A stretch of 64,000 bases of DNA from Cupriavidus numazuensis (GTDB taxonomy: Bacteria; Pseudomonadota; Gammaproteobacteria; Burkholderiales; Burkholderiaceae), in the NCBI RefSeq assembly GCF_905397435.1, contig NZ_CAJPVI010000012.1, positions 62,001 through 126,000 on the forward strand, read 5' to 3'. The notes under the pieces were generated by a model. That model did no database searches. It was not told the DNA's origin and saw only the letters and a program-made list of their open reading frames with translations. The position numbers and the translations under genes were made by a program. The stretch's first letter is position 1. Every line of letters starts with the position of its first letter. Below are positions 20,561-31,948 of this stretch, in pieces.

Positions 20561-20758
20561 GATTCTCTCCGAAGCGGAAAACGTGTAGTTGTGCGGGAAG
20601 GCTGCAGCTTGCGCGCGCCGGGTGTACACAGCGACTAACGGGCGCGCCGGGTGACGGATAGGCCCGGCTGCTGGCTATAATCAGCCCATGATTTTATCAC
20701 GCGGACCTGTTCGCGCCGCGCCTGTGGCCGCCTGCCACGCTTCCCGATCCAAGACACC

Positions 20759-22294
20759 ATGGCTGAACCTATCCTGATCGCCAAAAATGCCGAGCTTGAA
20801 CTGGCCTTGCTGCCGCAAATGGGCAACCGGCATGGCCTGATCACCGGCGCCACCGGCACCGGCAAGACCGTGACGCTGCAGACGCTCGCGCAGGGGTTCT
20901 CCCGGCTCGGCGTGCCGGTCTTCATGGCTGATGTCAAAGGTGATCTGACCGGCATTTCCCAGCCGGGGCAGCCCAGCGACAAGCTCAAGGCGCGACTGGC
21001 CGAGCTGAACCTGCCCGAGCCGGACTGGGGCGGCTGCCCGACCACACTGTGGGATGTATTCGGCCAGAAGGGCCACCCGGTGCGGGCGACGATCTCTCAC
21101 ATGGGCCCGCTGCTGCTGTCGCGCATGCTGGAGCTGAACGATACCCAGCAAGGCGTGCTGAACCTGGTGTTCCGCATTGCCGACGCCAACGGCCTGCTGC
21201 TGCTCGACGCCAAGGATCTCCGAGCGATGCTGCAGTACGTTGGCGACAACGCGGCGCAGTTCACGACCGAGTACGGCAATATCTCGGCGGCTTCTATCGG
21301 CGCCATCCAGCGCGGGCTGGTTGCGCTGGAGTCGCAGGGGGCGGACGTCTTCTTCGGCGAACCCATGCTCAACCTGGAAGACTTCATCCAGACCGAGAAG
21401 GGCCAGGGCGTGGTCAACATCCTGGCGGCCGACAAGCTGATGAACTCGCCCAAGCTCTATGCGACCTTCCTGCTGTGGCTGCTGTCCGAGCTGTTCGAAA
21501 AGCTGCCCGAAGCTGGCGACCTCGACAAGCCCAAGCTGGTCTTCTTCTTCGATGAGGCGCACCTGCTGTTCAACGATGCGCCCAAGGCGCTGCTCGACAA
21601 GATCGAGCAGGTCGTGCGGCTGATCCGCTCCAAGGGCGTCGGCGTGTACTTCGTCACGCAGAATCCCGTCGATATTCCCGATACCGTCCTGGGCCAGCTC
21701 GGCAACCGGGTGCAGCATGCGCTGCGTGCGTTCACGCCGCGCGACCAGAAGGCGGTCAAGGTGGCGGCCACGACCATGCGCGCCAATCCGAAGCTCAACC
21801 TCGAAACGGTGATCGGCGAGCTGGGCGTGGGCGAGGCGTTGGTGTCGCTGCTCGACGCCAAGGGCACGCCCGGCGTGACCGAGCGCGCATGGGTGCTCGC
21901 GCCGGGCAGCCGCATTGGCCCCATCACCGAAGACGAGCGCAAGCAACTAATTGCGACGTCGCTGGTGGCGGGTACGTATGAGAAGGCGATCGACCGGGAA
22001 TCGGCCTACGAGAAACTGCGCGGCAGCGTGGCGCCGGCAGGCAACGGTGGCGGCAACGGCGGTACTGCTGCGCAGAAACCCGCAGGCAATGCGCCGGCCG
22101 AAGAGGGCGGCTGGCTCGGCACCGCCGGCGAGATCTTCGGCACGCTGACCAAGGGCACGGGCAAGAGCGGCCGAGGCGATTCCATTCTGGAGTCGATGGC
22201 CAAGTCGGCTGCGCGCACCGTCGGCTCCCAGGTCGGCCGCGAACTGATCCGCGGCGTGCTGGGTAGCCTGCTGGGCGGGGGGAAGAAGAAGTAA
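20759..22294 (+). CDS. HerA-like P-loop ATPase (DUF853 family, YjgR-like)
   Basis: Predicted hexameric ATPase of the HerA/FtsK superfamily, 511 residues. Walker A is [17 protein letters not shown], Walker [13 protein letters not shown] Gly/Ala-rich low-complexity linker near residue 425 leads to a C-terminal helical tail ending LLGGGKKK. The family is widespread but without an assigned role; no nuclease partner such as NurA is adjacent, so a DNA-end-processing function is not implied. Confidence 0.88.
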   Translation: MAEPILIAKNAELELALLPQMGNRHGLITGATGTGKTVTLQTLAQGFSRLGVPVFMADVKGDLTGISQPGQPSDKLKARLAELNLPEPDWGGCPTTLWDVFGQKGHPVRATISHMGPLLLSRMLELNDTQQGVLNLVFRIADANGLLLLDAKDLRAMLQYVGDNAAQFTTEYGNISAASIGAIQRGLVALESQGADVFFGEPMLNLEDFIQTEKGQGVVNILAADKLMNSPKLYATFLLWLLSELFEKLPEAGDLDKPKLVFFFDEAHLLFNDAPKALLDKIEQVVRLIRSKGVGVYFVTQNPVDIPDTVLGQLGNRVQHALRAFTPRDQKAVKVAATTMRANPKLNLETVIGELGVGEALVSLLDAKGTPGVTERAWVLAPGSRIGPITEDERKQLIATSLVAGTYEKAIDRESAYEKLRGSVAPAGNGGGNGGTAAQKPAGNAPAEEGGWLGTAGEIFGTLTKGTGKSGRGDSILESMAKSAARTVGSQVGRELIRGVLGSLLGGGKKK

Positions 22295-22300
22295 GCCCGT

Positions 22301-22483
22301 TCAGTGCGAGCCGGCCTGCGATGCGGGCCGGTTTCCCGCGGCGGCCTTCGCTGCTGCCGCGTCTTCGCGCATCTTGCGGCTGAACATGCGCGCAAAGAAC
22401 CACGCCATGCCAATAATGAAGACGATCACCCCGAGGCTCATCAGCCCGGTACCGGTCGTGAACAGGATCTTGAAGGCTTCCAT
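22301..22483 (-). CDS. DUF3149 small membrane protein
   Basis: 60 residues: one membrane helix (LMSLGVIVFIIGMAWFFARMF) followed by a basic tail. It matches the DUF3149 pattern of short single-helix proteins; function unknown. It is downstream of upp on the same strand with a 147-base gap and converges with the HerA-like gene. Confidence 0.8.
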   Translation of the reverse strand: MEAFKILFTTGTGLMSLGVIVFIIGMAWFFARMFSRKMREDAAAAKAAAGNRPASQAGSH

Positions 22484-22630
22484 GCGGATCTCCCTGTGAG
22501 ATGGTGACGTTTTCCGGCGTTAGCCGTACGACGTCGAGTGTAGGGAGCCGCCCCGCGCGGGTTATTGAGTAGGATCAAGCCGCGCTGGCAAGGCAGGGGA
22601 GAAGGCAGGCCGTTCTGGCCTGCCGCAATA

Positions 22631-23281
22631 TCAGTTCTTGGTACCGAACAACCGGTCGCCCGCGTCGCCGAGGCCCGGCACGATGTACGCGTGTTCGTCC
22701 AGGTGGCTGTCGAGCGATGCCACGAATAGCTTCACGTTCGGGTGCGCCTTGTGGAATACCTCCACGCCTTCGGGCGCCGCGACCAGCGCGACGAAAGTGA
22801 TGGCCTCGTCCTTCACGCCGCGGCGCTTCAGCACATCCACGGCATGCGCGGCCGAATAGCCGGTGGCCACCATCGGATCGCACAGGATGAAGCTGCGGTC
22901 TTCCACGTCGGGCAGGCGCACCAGGTATTCCACCGGGCGGTGCTGCTCGTCACGGTACACGCCGATATGGCCGATGCGTGCCGACGGGATCAGCTCGACC
23001 AGCCCATCGCTCATGCCCACGCCGGCGCGCAGCACCGGCACGATGGTCAGCTTCTTGCCCGCGATCACGGGCGCTTCCAGCGGCACCAGCGGCGTTTCGA
23101 TATGCCGCGTGGTGAGCGGCAGGTGGCGCGTGATCTCGTAACCCATCAGCAGCGTGATCTCGCGCAGCAGCTCGCGGAAGGTGCGCGTGGACGTGTCCTT
23201 GTCGCGCATGTGCGAGAGCTTGTGCTGGATCAGCGGGTGGTCGAGGATGTACAGGCTGGGGAAACGCGGATCTTGTTTCAT
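22631..23281 (-). CDS. upp: Uracil phosphoribosyltransferase
   Basis: Salvages uracil with PRPP to UMP. 216 residues. The PRPP loop [11 protein letters not shown] is present, with Tyr where many family members have Gly, and the uracil-binding C-terminus [17 protein letters not shown] is intact. Start at ATG 23281 gives [19 protein letters not shown], as expected. Confidence 0.95.
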   Translation of the reverse strand: MKQDPRFPSLYILDHPLIQHKLSHMRDKDTSTRTFRELLREITLLMGYEITRHLPLTTRHIETPLVPLEAPVIAGKKLTIVPVLRAGVGMSDGLVELIPSARIGHIGVYRDEQHRPVEYLVRLPDVEDRSFILCDPMVATGYSAAHAVDVLKRRGVKDEAITFVALVAAPEGVEVFHKAHPNVKLFVASLDSHLDEHAYIVPGLGDAGDRLFGTKN

Positions 23282-23396
23282 GGCGGCGGCGATGGCTCGG
23301 CGGCAGAAGGGGGAAGCGGGCAGCCCCGATCTTGTGGACCGGGGCGCCGCGCCGTTGTAGCCGGATTGTAATGGAAGCGGGCCGCCGCGCCGTGCG

Positions 23397-24797
23397 TCAG
23401 TCGAGCGCGCGATTCTTCGACTCGATATCGACCATGTAGATCGCGAGCGCCGCCACGGCCAGGAACGAGGACAGGAGCACCAGCGCTAGCGTGAACTGCG
23501 TGGCCATGACCGGCGCCACAATGGCCGGCGCGAACAGGCCACCGAAACGTGCCATGGCGCCCGCGGTGCCCATGCCGCTCGCGCGCAGGTCGGTCGGAAA
23601 CACCTCCGGCGTGAAGGCGTAGAGTGCGCCCCAGGTGCCGAGCAGCGAGAAGCTCATCAGCAGCGTGGAGCCCACCACCAGCGCGGTCGACTGGCCCAGG
23701 CTGTAGAGCATGCAGCCGGCGGCGCTGAGCAGCAGGAAGCCGATCAGGGTCGGCTTGCGGCCCCAGCGCTCGACGCCATGCGCAGCCAGCGCGAAGCCCG
23801 GCAACTGCACGAGTGCCAGCAGGATCAGGAAGACCTGGCCGCGCATGAAGCCAAAGCCCTGGCCCGCCAGCTTCACCGGCAGGTAGACGAAGACACCGTA
23901 GTAGGCGATCGAGATCAGCGCCCACGCCACCAGCAGGCTGATGCTGCGGCGACGGAAGCCGCTCGCGAACAGCGCCAGCACCGACTTGCGTTCCATCTGC
24001 TGGGGTTCGAGCGCGCCGATTTCAACCGAAACGCGATTGGCGGTGGCCACGCGCTGCAGCACCGCGCGTGCCTCGGCGGAACGTCCCGACTTGTTCAGGT
24101 AGAGCGGAGACTCCGGCACGAAGAAGCGGCACACCACGCCGACCAGCGCCGGGATGCCGGTGACGAGGAAAATCAGGCGCCAGGCTGCATCACCGTGCGA
24201 AACGGCGATCAGTGCCAGCACTGCGAGCAGGATCGTGCCGACGGCCCAGAACGATTCCAGCAGCACCAGCCAGCGCCCGCGGCGGTCGGACGGCAGGAAC
24301 TCGGCCATCATCGTGTAGTCGACGGGCAGCGTGCCGCCGACACCGATGCCGGTCAGGAAGCGCAGCACCAGCAGCCACTGGAAATCCGGTGCGAACGACG
24401 AGGCGATACCGCAGATGGCGTCGATGACCACGGCCATCATCAGCACAGGGCGGCGGCCGATCCGGTCGGCCAGGCGGCCGAACACGAATGCGCCGATCAG
24501 CATCCCGACGAAGAACGTCGTGCCGGACTGCAGGGCGGTCGGCACGGGGATGCCGAACGTCTTGGCGATCGACGGCGCGGTGAAGCCGATCGACAGCACC
24601 TGCATCGCGTCAGCGAGCCAGACCAGGCCGAAGATCACGAACAGCCGGTACTGGAACCGGCCGACGCCGGCCGCGCGGATGCCCTGCTCGATGGTGATGG
24701 TTGGCGACATCGCTGCCCTCGTGCTTGGCTGTGGGGCAGAGCTTATCGCAGCTTCGGCGATGGGCGTGGATGGCATGGATGAAATGGATGACGACAT
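23397..24797 (-). CDS. niaP: MFS transporter, NiaP-like probable nicotinate importer
   Basis: Inner-membrane MFS transporter of 466 residues with 12 predicted segments. It has the MFS loop [34 protein letters not shown] in the second repeat and [14 protein letters not shown], resembling the SV2/NiaP-type branch. It lies beside the nicotinate genes and a NicR-like operator motif is found about 330 bases before its start, so uptake of nicotinate is the best guess. ATG 24797 was chosen because the frame upstream lacks family likeness. Another aromatic acid substrate remains possible. Confidence 0.75.
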   Translation of the reverse strand: MSSSISSMPSTPIAEAAISSAPQPSTRAAMSPTITIEQGIRAAGVGRFQYRLFVIFGLVWLADAMQVLSIGFTAPSIAKTFGIPVPTALQSGTTFFVGMLIGAFVFGRLADRIGRRPVLMMAVVIDAICGIASSFAPDFQWLLVLRFLTGIGVGGTLPVDYTMMAEFLPSDRRGRWLVLLESFWAVGTILLAVLALIAVSHGDAAWRLIFLVTGIPALVGVVCRFFVPESPLYLNKSGRSAEARAVLQRVATANRVSVEIGALEPQQMERKSVLALFASGFRRRSISLLVAWALISIAYYGVFVYLPVKLAGQGFGFMRGQVFLILLALVQLPGFALAAHGVERWGRKPTLIGFLLLSAAGCMLYSLGQSTALVVGSTLLMSFSLLGTWGALYAFTPEVFPTDLRASGMGTAGAMARFGGLFAPAIVAPVMATQFTLALVLLSSFLAVAALAIYMVDIESKNRALD

Positions 24798-25252
24798 GTT
24801 GTCTACCTGTCTGTAAAGGCTGATTCCTGAACTCGGAAGCGCACGTCTGTCGAAGCAGGGCCGGACCGGGGGCAACGGATGCGTGATGCATGGACTGCGA
24901 GAGGCAGTCGCGCCGGTTTGCTGCGAAACGTGGGGGCTACTTCAATCTGGCGAAGCGAGAACTATGCCGGGAGTCCTCGCGCCCTGCGGGCTTGGTACGA
25001 ATACGTCATCGTCGCTCCTGTTTGTCTACCCTTGGTGGATTTCTGGTCTTGTATTCATCATCGCGCGCGGTTCGCGGTGGCTCCGTTCTTGTGCCGGAAT
25101 GCACCGCCGCACGCTGCTGTCGCACTCATGTAGTGTGCACTACATGATCGTTCAGCGTAAGCTACATGAAAAGGGCCGGCAAGGCCGATCTGCGGTTTTC
25201 TCCTTGGGGTTTTCCCGCGCGACGTAACGTGCGCAGGAAGGTCTCGGCTAAC
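24798..25252. other. 455-base intergenic region upstream of niaP
   Basis: No convincing gene. It must contain the niaP promoter on the minus strand. It carries one clear palindrome (25127-25146, listed separately); a weak minus-strand -35/-10 pair (TTGCCG, 17 bases, TACGCT) lies just upstream of that palindrome. Confidence 0.5.
25127..25146. promoter_or_regulatory. NicR-like operator palindrome upstream of niaP
   Basis: Arms CATGTAGTG and CACTACATG around a 2-base centre, a perfect 9-bp dyad. It contains AGTGTGCACT, matching the AGTGTACACA found twice in the nicC-maiA spacer. Its place suggests that NicR represses the importer with the pathway. Confidence 0.55.
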
Positions 25253-28183
25253 TCAGTGAGCAGGCGCCGTGCGCAGGCGCGCGACGGTGGCTTCCACGTC
25301 CTGCCACGCGGGTTTGTCGGGGGCAAAGCGCGCGCGCAGATATTGCGTAAGCGCCACGATCTGCTGGTCGTCCAGGCTGTCCGCGTAGGACGGCATGGCA
25401 CCGAGCGTGCTGTTCGGCGGTGCCGGCATGCCTTGCAGCAGCACCTGGATCACGTTGTCGGGCCGGTCGCTGTGCAGGTTCGTGTTGAGTGCCAGCGAAG
25501 GCTTCACGCCAAACTGCCGCATGCCCTGGTCGGACTGGTGGCACACCGCGCAGGCGCTCTGATACAGACGTGCGGCAGGACCACCAAGCGTAGTGGCCGC
25601 CTCCGCACTGCGGCGTTCGTATTGCGCGGCCTGTGCGGTGATCTGCGCAGGCGCGGGCGGCGGCGCGTTGAACGACGCGACGTAGTGCGCGATGGCGCGC
25701 ACATCGGATTCGGGCAGCAGCGCAAGCTCTTCAACCACTGGCGCCATCGGCCCGGCTGCGGCGCCGTGATGCACGGCGTAGCCGCCGCGCAGATACGTGA
25801 ACAGGGCGTCCTCGGTCCACGGTACCGGCGCGCGCGACAGCGCGGTCAGCGCGGGCGCATCCCAGCCTTCGGCGGTGCCGCCCGTCAGGTAGTGGCGGCC
25901 ACCCTTTTCACCGCCGAGTGCATTGCGCGGCGAATGGCACGCGCTGCAATGGCCGAGGCCTTCGGCCAGGTAGGCGCCGCGGTTCCATTGCGCCGAGCGC
26001 GTGGCATCGGGCTGGAACTGCTCGTTGCGATGGAACAGCAGGTTCCAGCCCGCCAACAGCGGACGCATATTGAACGGGAAAGCCAGTTCGGTGCGCGGCA
26101 CGTCCGCCTTCACCGGCTCGGCCGACATCAGGTAGGCATACAGCGACTGCATGTCGGCATCGCTGATCTTCGCGAACGCGGTGTACGGGAACGCGGGATA
26201 CAGGCGGCGGCCATCGCGGTGTATGCCTTCGCGCATGGCACGCTCGAAGGCCGCGAACGACCAGTTGCCGATGCCGGTTTCGACATCGGGCGTGATGTTG
26301 GTGCTGTAGACCGTGCCGAACGGTGTTTCCAATGCCAGGCCACCCGCATTCTTCACACCGCCCGGAGCCGTATGGCAGACAGCGCAATCGCCGGCTGCTG
26401 CCACCAGCCGGCCGCGCTCCAGCGTGGCGGCGGAATAGAAGCCCGGTTCCGTTGGCGCCACGGGTGCGACGGGCGCGCGCCATGGCAGCACCGTGGCGCA
26501 CAGGCCCGCTGCAGCCGCAGCGGCGGCGGCGAACCAGCCGCGCTTGCTGCGGCGCTTCTCCGGTTGTTGCGCGTCCAGCGCCAGCCGGATCCGGTCTGCG
26601 CTGAAAGGCGGTTCGCGCAGGCGCACGCCAGTGGCGTCATAGATGGCGTTGGCGACGGCCGCTGCGGCGGGTAGCGTGGCGGCGGGACCGGCGGCCAGCG
26701 TACCGCGCGCAGCGAGTGTTCCGGCCACGCGAATCTCGGGCACGTTGACGCCGGTTACCGCGGGCAGGGTGATGTCCGATGCCTCGGGCAACTCCGCGGG
26801 CCATGCGTCGAAGCCCGGCGATTGCGCTGTCAGTTGCCGCGCGGTCTGCGCGACCATGTCTTCGAGTGCCGGCGATGCCGGGGTCGAGCGTGCGGGCACG
26901 GCTGCTTCACTGTCATGTCCCACGGTCACGCGCGTCACGGCAAGTTCGCCGGTGGTGCCGTCGACCTCCACTTCCGCAACCCATGCGGACCAGCTTTGCG
27001 CAGTATCGTTTTCGACCGTATGCGCATAGGCGAAGCCGCGCCCGCGGCGCACATTGCCACCGCGCGCTGCGCCGGTTCCCGGCGCCGACGGCATCCATCC
27101 CGCGCGTTCGGCCACTTCACGGACGAGTGTCGCGCCGCGCGCATCCTCAAGATGTCCGAGCCGCAGCGCTACCGGATCGGTGCTGGCGCTGGCGGCAATC
27201 TCGTCGAGGTGCGATTCCTGGGCGAACACTTGCGCGCGGGCGTCCGCGAGCGACGCGCCGGCTGCATTGGCTCCGGCAGCGCCGATGTCGATATTGGGAA
27301 TGCGATAGGGCGGAAGCACGTTATCGGCGGCTTCCGTGTCGGCGGCTACATCGGCCACCGGCGCGGCGGTGTGGGTCAACCACAGCGCGAGCGGCACGGA
27401 CGGGGCAAAGGTGCCGCCCAGCGTTGCGGCGTAGGCGTCGATGTCGGCACCGCCGCGCGCACTGTCGATCTGCCAGTGAAGCATGGCGTCGGCCAGGCCA
27501 ACGCCGTCAGCGGTAATGGTCCGCCGAACGCAACCGCCTGTGGCATGCGCGAGCAGCGCGGCGTCGGCGGCAGCGTGATGCGCAAGCAAGCCGGGATCGG
27601 CGGTGTCGTCCGCATCTTGCCAGCACACCAGCGTGATCTGTTGTTCAGTGATGCCGAGCAGCGCGGCCAGTTCGGCACGCAACGCGCCCGGGCGAGCACT
27701 GGGCAGCCAGACGCGCAGCGTGCCGCCTCGCCAGTCGGCGATGACGGTGCAGGTTGCAGTGGCCGCCTGCATGCCGGCGAGCGGCCACTGGTAATGCTGT
27801 GCTTGCCGGGCGCGCGATTGTTCGAGCGCGGTGGATGCATTGCCCCGCTGCGCCAGCGTCTGTCGGCGAACGGGTGATGCCTCCGGCGAGGGCGGTGTGG
27901 CCCAGCGTGCCTGCAGTGCAGCGGTCGCCCGGACAGCCTGTTCTTCCGAATCCGCCACCACGGCGGCGAAGTTGTTGCGTACGACCACGGCGCGCACGCC
28001 CGGCATGCCGGCGGCAGCATCGCGGTTCGCATCGAGCAGTCGTGCTACGAGCGGTTGGCCGCCGACCCAGCGCAGGCTGGGCGGCCGCAGCACTTGCGCG
28101 GCCAGGCACTGTGGAAACGGCGGTGGACTATCCACTGCCGCAGGAGTCAGGGCAGTCATGCGGGGCGCCAGCGTGTCGGTCAC
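25253..28183 (-). CDS. nicB: NicB-like nicotinate dehydrogenase subunit: degenerate molybdenum domain fused to three cytochromes c
   Basis: 976 residues. Residues 1 to about 540 resemble the large subunit of molybdenum hydroxylases but start at the hammerhead domain and lack the first 200 or so residues. The C-terminal GAGE motif with the catalytic Glu reads AAGPAATLP, with Pro at position 500. An Ala-rich hydrophobic segment near 550-565 precedes three class I cytochrome c modules (CAVCH near 598, CSACH near 743, CAVCH near 877), which place the C-terminus in the periplasm. Start: GTG 28183 overlaps the nicA stop (GTGA). Probable role: membrane anchor and electron outlet of nicotinate hydroxylase rather than its catalytic subunit. 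In known NicB proteins one chain carries both functions. Confidence 0.8.
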   Translation of the reverse strand: MTDTLAPRMTALTPAAVDSPPPFPQCLAAQVLRPPSLRWVGGQPLVARLLDANRDAAAGMPGVRAVVVRNNFAAVVADSEEQAVRATAALQARWATPPSPEASPVRRQTLAQRGNASTALEQSRARQAQHYQWPLAGMQAATATCTVIADWRGGTLRVWLPSARPGALRAELAALLGITEQQITLVCWQDADDTADPGLLAHHAAADAALLAHATGGCVRRTITADGVGLADAMLHWQIDSARGGADIDAYAATLGGTFAPSVPLALWLTHTAAPVADVAADTEAADNVLPPYRIPNIDIGAAGANAAGASLADARAQVFAQESHLDEIAASASTDPVALRLGHLEDARGATLVREVAERAGWMPSAPGTGAARGGNVRRGRGFAYAHTVENDTAQSWSAWVAEVEVDGTTGELAVTRVTVGHDSEAAVPARSTPASPALEDMVAQTARQLTAQSPGFDAWPAELPEASDITLPAVTGVNVPEIRVAGTLAARGTLAAGPAATLPAAAAVANAIYDATGVRLREPPFSADRIRLALDAQQPEKRRSKRGWFAAAAAAAAGLCATVLPWRAPVAPVAPTEPGFYSAATLERGRLVAAAGDCAVCHTAPGGVKNAGGLALETPFGTVYSTNITPDVETGIGNWSFAAFERAMREGIHRDGRRLYPAFPYTAFAKISDADMQSLYAYLMSAEPVKADVPRTELAFPFNMRPLLAGWNLLFHRNEQFQPDATRSAQWNRGAYLAEGLGHCSACHSPRNALGGEKGGRHYLTGGTAEGWDAPALTALSRAPVPWTEDALFTYLRGGYAVHHGAAAGPMAPVVEELALLPESDVRAIAHYVASFNAPPPAPAQITAQAAQYERRSAEAATTLGGPAARLYQSACAVCHQSDQGMRQFGVKPSLALNTNLHSDRPDNVIQVLLQGMPAPPNSTLGAMPSYADSLDDQQIVALTQYLRARFAPDKPAWQDVEATVARLRTAPAH

Positions 28184-28677
28184 GGCTGTGCTCCTTGCGC
28201 ATGCTCGCGCTGCAACACGGCGGCGCGCTGCACCGCACGCACGATCTCGACATGCGTGCCGCAGCGGCACAGGTTGAAGCGCAGCGCTTCGCGGATCTCG
28301 GCCTCGCTCGGGTCCGGGTTATCCGCGAGCAGCGCTTTCGCGGTCATGATCATGCCGTTGAGGCAATAGCCGCACTGCGCGGCCTGCTCGTCGATGAATG
28401 CCTGCTGCACGGGGTCGGACTGCGCGGCAGTGCCAAGCCCCTCCAGCGTGGTCACGGCATGGCCCACCACCGCCTTCACTGGCAACACGCAAGAGCGCGC
28501 GGCCGTGCCATCCACCAGTACCGTGCACGCGCCGCATTGCCCCAGGCCGCAGCCGTACTTCGGGCCATTGCAGGCCAGGTCGTTGCGCAGGATATAGAGC
28601 AGCGGCGTGTCAGGCGCCACGCACAGCGTGTGCTCGGCGTGGTTGACATGGAGCGTCAGGGGGCGGGGCGCGTTCAT
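28180..28677 (-). CDS. nicA: Nicotinate dehydrogenase iron-sulfur subunit NicA
   Basis: Small subunit with two [2Fe-2S] clusters, 165 residues. The plant-type cluster uses CNGPKYGCGLGQCGACTV and a further Cys at SCVLP; the second uses QCGYC and LCRCGTH. It passes electrons from the molybdenum centre to the cytochromes of the NicB-like protein, with whose gene it overlaps by four bases. 6-hydroxylation of nicotinate is inferred from the complete downstream pathway. Confidence 0.88.
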   Translation of the reverse strand: MNAPRPLTLHVNHAEHTLCVAPDTPLLYILRNDLACNGPKYGCGLGQCGACTVLVDGTAARSCVLPVKAVVGHAVTTLEGLGTAAQSDPVQQAFIDEQAAQCGYCLNGMIMTAKALLADNPDPSEAEIREALRFNLCRCGTHVEIVRAVQRAAVLQREHAQGAQP

Positions 28678-28804
28678 CGGGGGCAGGGGGCAGTTTGAAC
28701 CTCACGCATCGCGGCGTCGCGCCCCTTCATGGCGAGGGGCTGCGGCGCTTCGGACCCGCACGGCGGCAAGGCCGCCATGCAGGCAGTTCGGCTTCAGGCG
28801 GACA

Positions 28805-30332
<1,528 letters not shown>

Positions 30333-31085
30333 GTGCAGAAAGTTTTCCGAATCGGCCAGATCGTGCCGAGCTCCAACACCACGATGGAAACCGAGATCCC
30401 GGCCATGCTGACCGCACGGCAGCAGATCCGCCCCGAACGGTTCACCTTCCATTCGAGCCGCATGCGCATGAAGAAGGTGGTCAAGGAAGAACTGGCAGCC
30501 ATGGATGCCGAGTCCGACCGCTGCGCCGTCGAGCTTTCCGACGCACGTGTCGATGTGCTCGGCTATGCGTGCCTGGTTGCGATCATGGCGATGGGGCATG
30601 GCTATCACCGCAAGTCCGAGCAGCGCCTGAAGGCGCACACCACTGAGAACGGCGGTGATGCACCGGTGATTACCAGTGCTGGCGCGTTGGTTGATGCACT
30701 CAAGGTGATCGGCGCGAAGCGCATCGCTGTGGTTGCCCCGTACATGAAGCCGCTGACCGAGCTGGTGGTCGACTACATCCGCAATGAAGGCTACGAAGTC
30801 GTCGACTACCGCGCGCTCGAAATTCCGGACAACCTCGAAGTCGGTCGCCACGATCCGGCGAAGCTGCCTGGCATCGTCGCGCAAATGAACATTGCCGATG
30901 TTGACGCCATCGTGCTGTCGGCCTGCGTGCAGATGCCGTCATTGCCTGCTGTGGCGAAGGTGGAAGCGATGACCGGCAAGCCGGTGATCACCGCCGCGAT
31001 TGCCACGACCTACGCCATGCTGCGCGCACTGGATCTTGAGCCAGTCGTGCCGGGCGCCGGTGCGCTGCTGTCGGGCGCCTACTGA
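30333..31085 (+). CDS. maiA: Maleate cis-trans isomerase
   Basis: Asp/Glu racemase-family isomerase (also called NicE) turning maleate into fumarate, the last pathway step. 250 residues. The first catalytic Cys is in LGYACLVAIM and the second in LSACVQMPS; the N-terminal GQIVPSSNTTMETEIP is diagnostic. GTG 30333 is preferred to ATG 30318, as a GGAG site at 30323-30326 sits six bases before it and would lie inside the longer form. First gene of the maiA-nicD-nicX-nicF operon. Confidence 0.92.
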   Translation: MQKVFRIGQIVPSSNTTMETEIPAMLTARQQIRPERFTFHSSRMRMKKVVKEELAAMDAESDRCAVELSDARVDVLGYACLVAIMAMGHGYHRKSEQRLKAHTTENGGDAPVITSAGALVDALKVIGAKRIAVVAPYMKPLTELVVDYIRNEGYEVVDYRALEIPDNLEVGRHDPAKLPGIVAQMNIADVDAIVLSACVQMPSLPAVAKVEAMTGKPVITAAIATTYAMLRALDLEPVVPGAGALLSGAY

Positions 31086-31095
31086 GGGCCGCGCG

Positions 31096-31926
31096 ATGAG
31101 CACCTTCCTCTACGGCGGCAACGTCAACGCCAACGGCATCCGCCAGCACTACCTGCGCTATGGCGGCAGCGATGGCGAACGCGCCTCGCGCGATGCCGTG
31201 ATCATCGTGCCGGGCATCACAAGCCCGGCCATCACATGGGGCTTCGTCGGCGAGCAGTTCGGCCAGCGCTTCGATACCTATGTGCTCGACGTACGCGGCC
31301 GTGGCCTCTCTGAAGCGAGCGACACGCTCGACTACAGCCTCGATGCACAAGCCGCTGACGTGATCGCATTCGCACAGGCGCTAGGCCTGCAGCGCTATGC
31401 CATCGTCGGCCATTCGATGGGCGGTCGCATTGGCGTGCGCGCCGCGCGCCAGCATCCAGCGGGACTCACGCGTCTGGTGATGGTCGATCCGCCCGTATCC
31501 GGCCCGGGCCGCCGCGCCTATCCCGCGCAACTGCCGTGGTACATCGATTCGATCCGCCTCGCACGCGCAGGCATCGACGCCGAAGGCATGCGCCGCTTCT
31601 GCCCGACGTGGACCGAAGACCAGTTGCGTCTGCGCGCCGAATGGCTGCACACGTGCGATGAGCGCGCCATCCTCGCCAGCTTCAATGGCTTCCACGAAGA
31701 CGATATCCACGCGGACCTGCCGCACGTGAAGATACCCACGCTGCTGATGACGGCCGGACGTGGCGATGTGATCCGTGCCGAAGACGTCGAAGAAATCCGC
31801 AAGCTCGTGCCCGGCGTGCTGGTCAGCCACGTGGCCGATGCAGGCCACATGATCCCGTGGGACGACGAGGCTGGTTTCTACCGTGCCTTTGGCGATTTCC
31901 TCGGTGCCGCACTGCCCGCGGCCTGA
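31096..31926 (+). CDS. nicD: N-formylmaleamate deformylase
   Basis: Alpha/beta hydrolase of 276 residues removing formate from N-formylmaleamate. The nucleophile is S107 in GHSMGG; D131 (VDPPVS) and H251 (DAGHMIPWD) complete a canonical triad. It starts 10 bases after maiA. Assignment to NicD rather than a general hydrolase rests on its place between maiA and nicX and on overall likeness. Confidence 0.9.
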   Translation: MSTFLYGGNVNANGIRQHYLRYGGSDGERASRDAVIIVPGITSPAITWGFVGEQFGQRFDTYVLDVRGRGLSEASDTLDYSLDAQAADVIAFAQALGLQRYAIVGHSMGGRIGVRAARQHPAGLTRLVMVDPPVSGPGRRAYPAQLPWYIDSIRLARAGIDAEGMRRFCPTWTEDQLRLRAEWLHTCDERAILASFNGFHEDDIHADLPHVKIPTLLMTAGRGDVIRAEDVEEIRKLVPGVLVSHVADAGHMIPWDDEAGFYRAFGDFLGAALPAA

Positions 31927-31948
31927 ATCCGCGATCGGAGGAGCGAAC

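Noticed and set aside
26822..27877. Plus-strand frame of 351 codons inside the NicB-like gene
   Set aside because: Antisense shadow of the degenerate molybdenum domain; no domain recognised.
25253..28183. Pseudogene call for the NicB-like gene
   Set aside because: The frame is intact over 976 codons, all three heme motifs are kept and it overlaps nicA with a normal coupled start, so loss of the molybdenum site looks like specialisation rather than decay.
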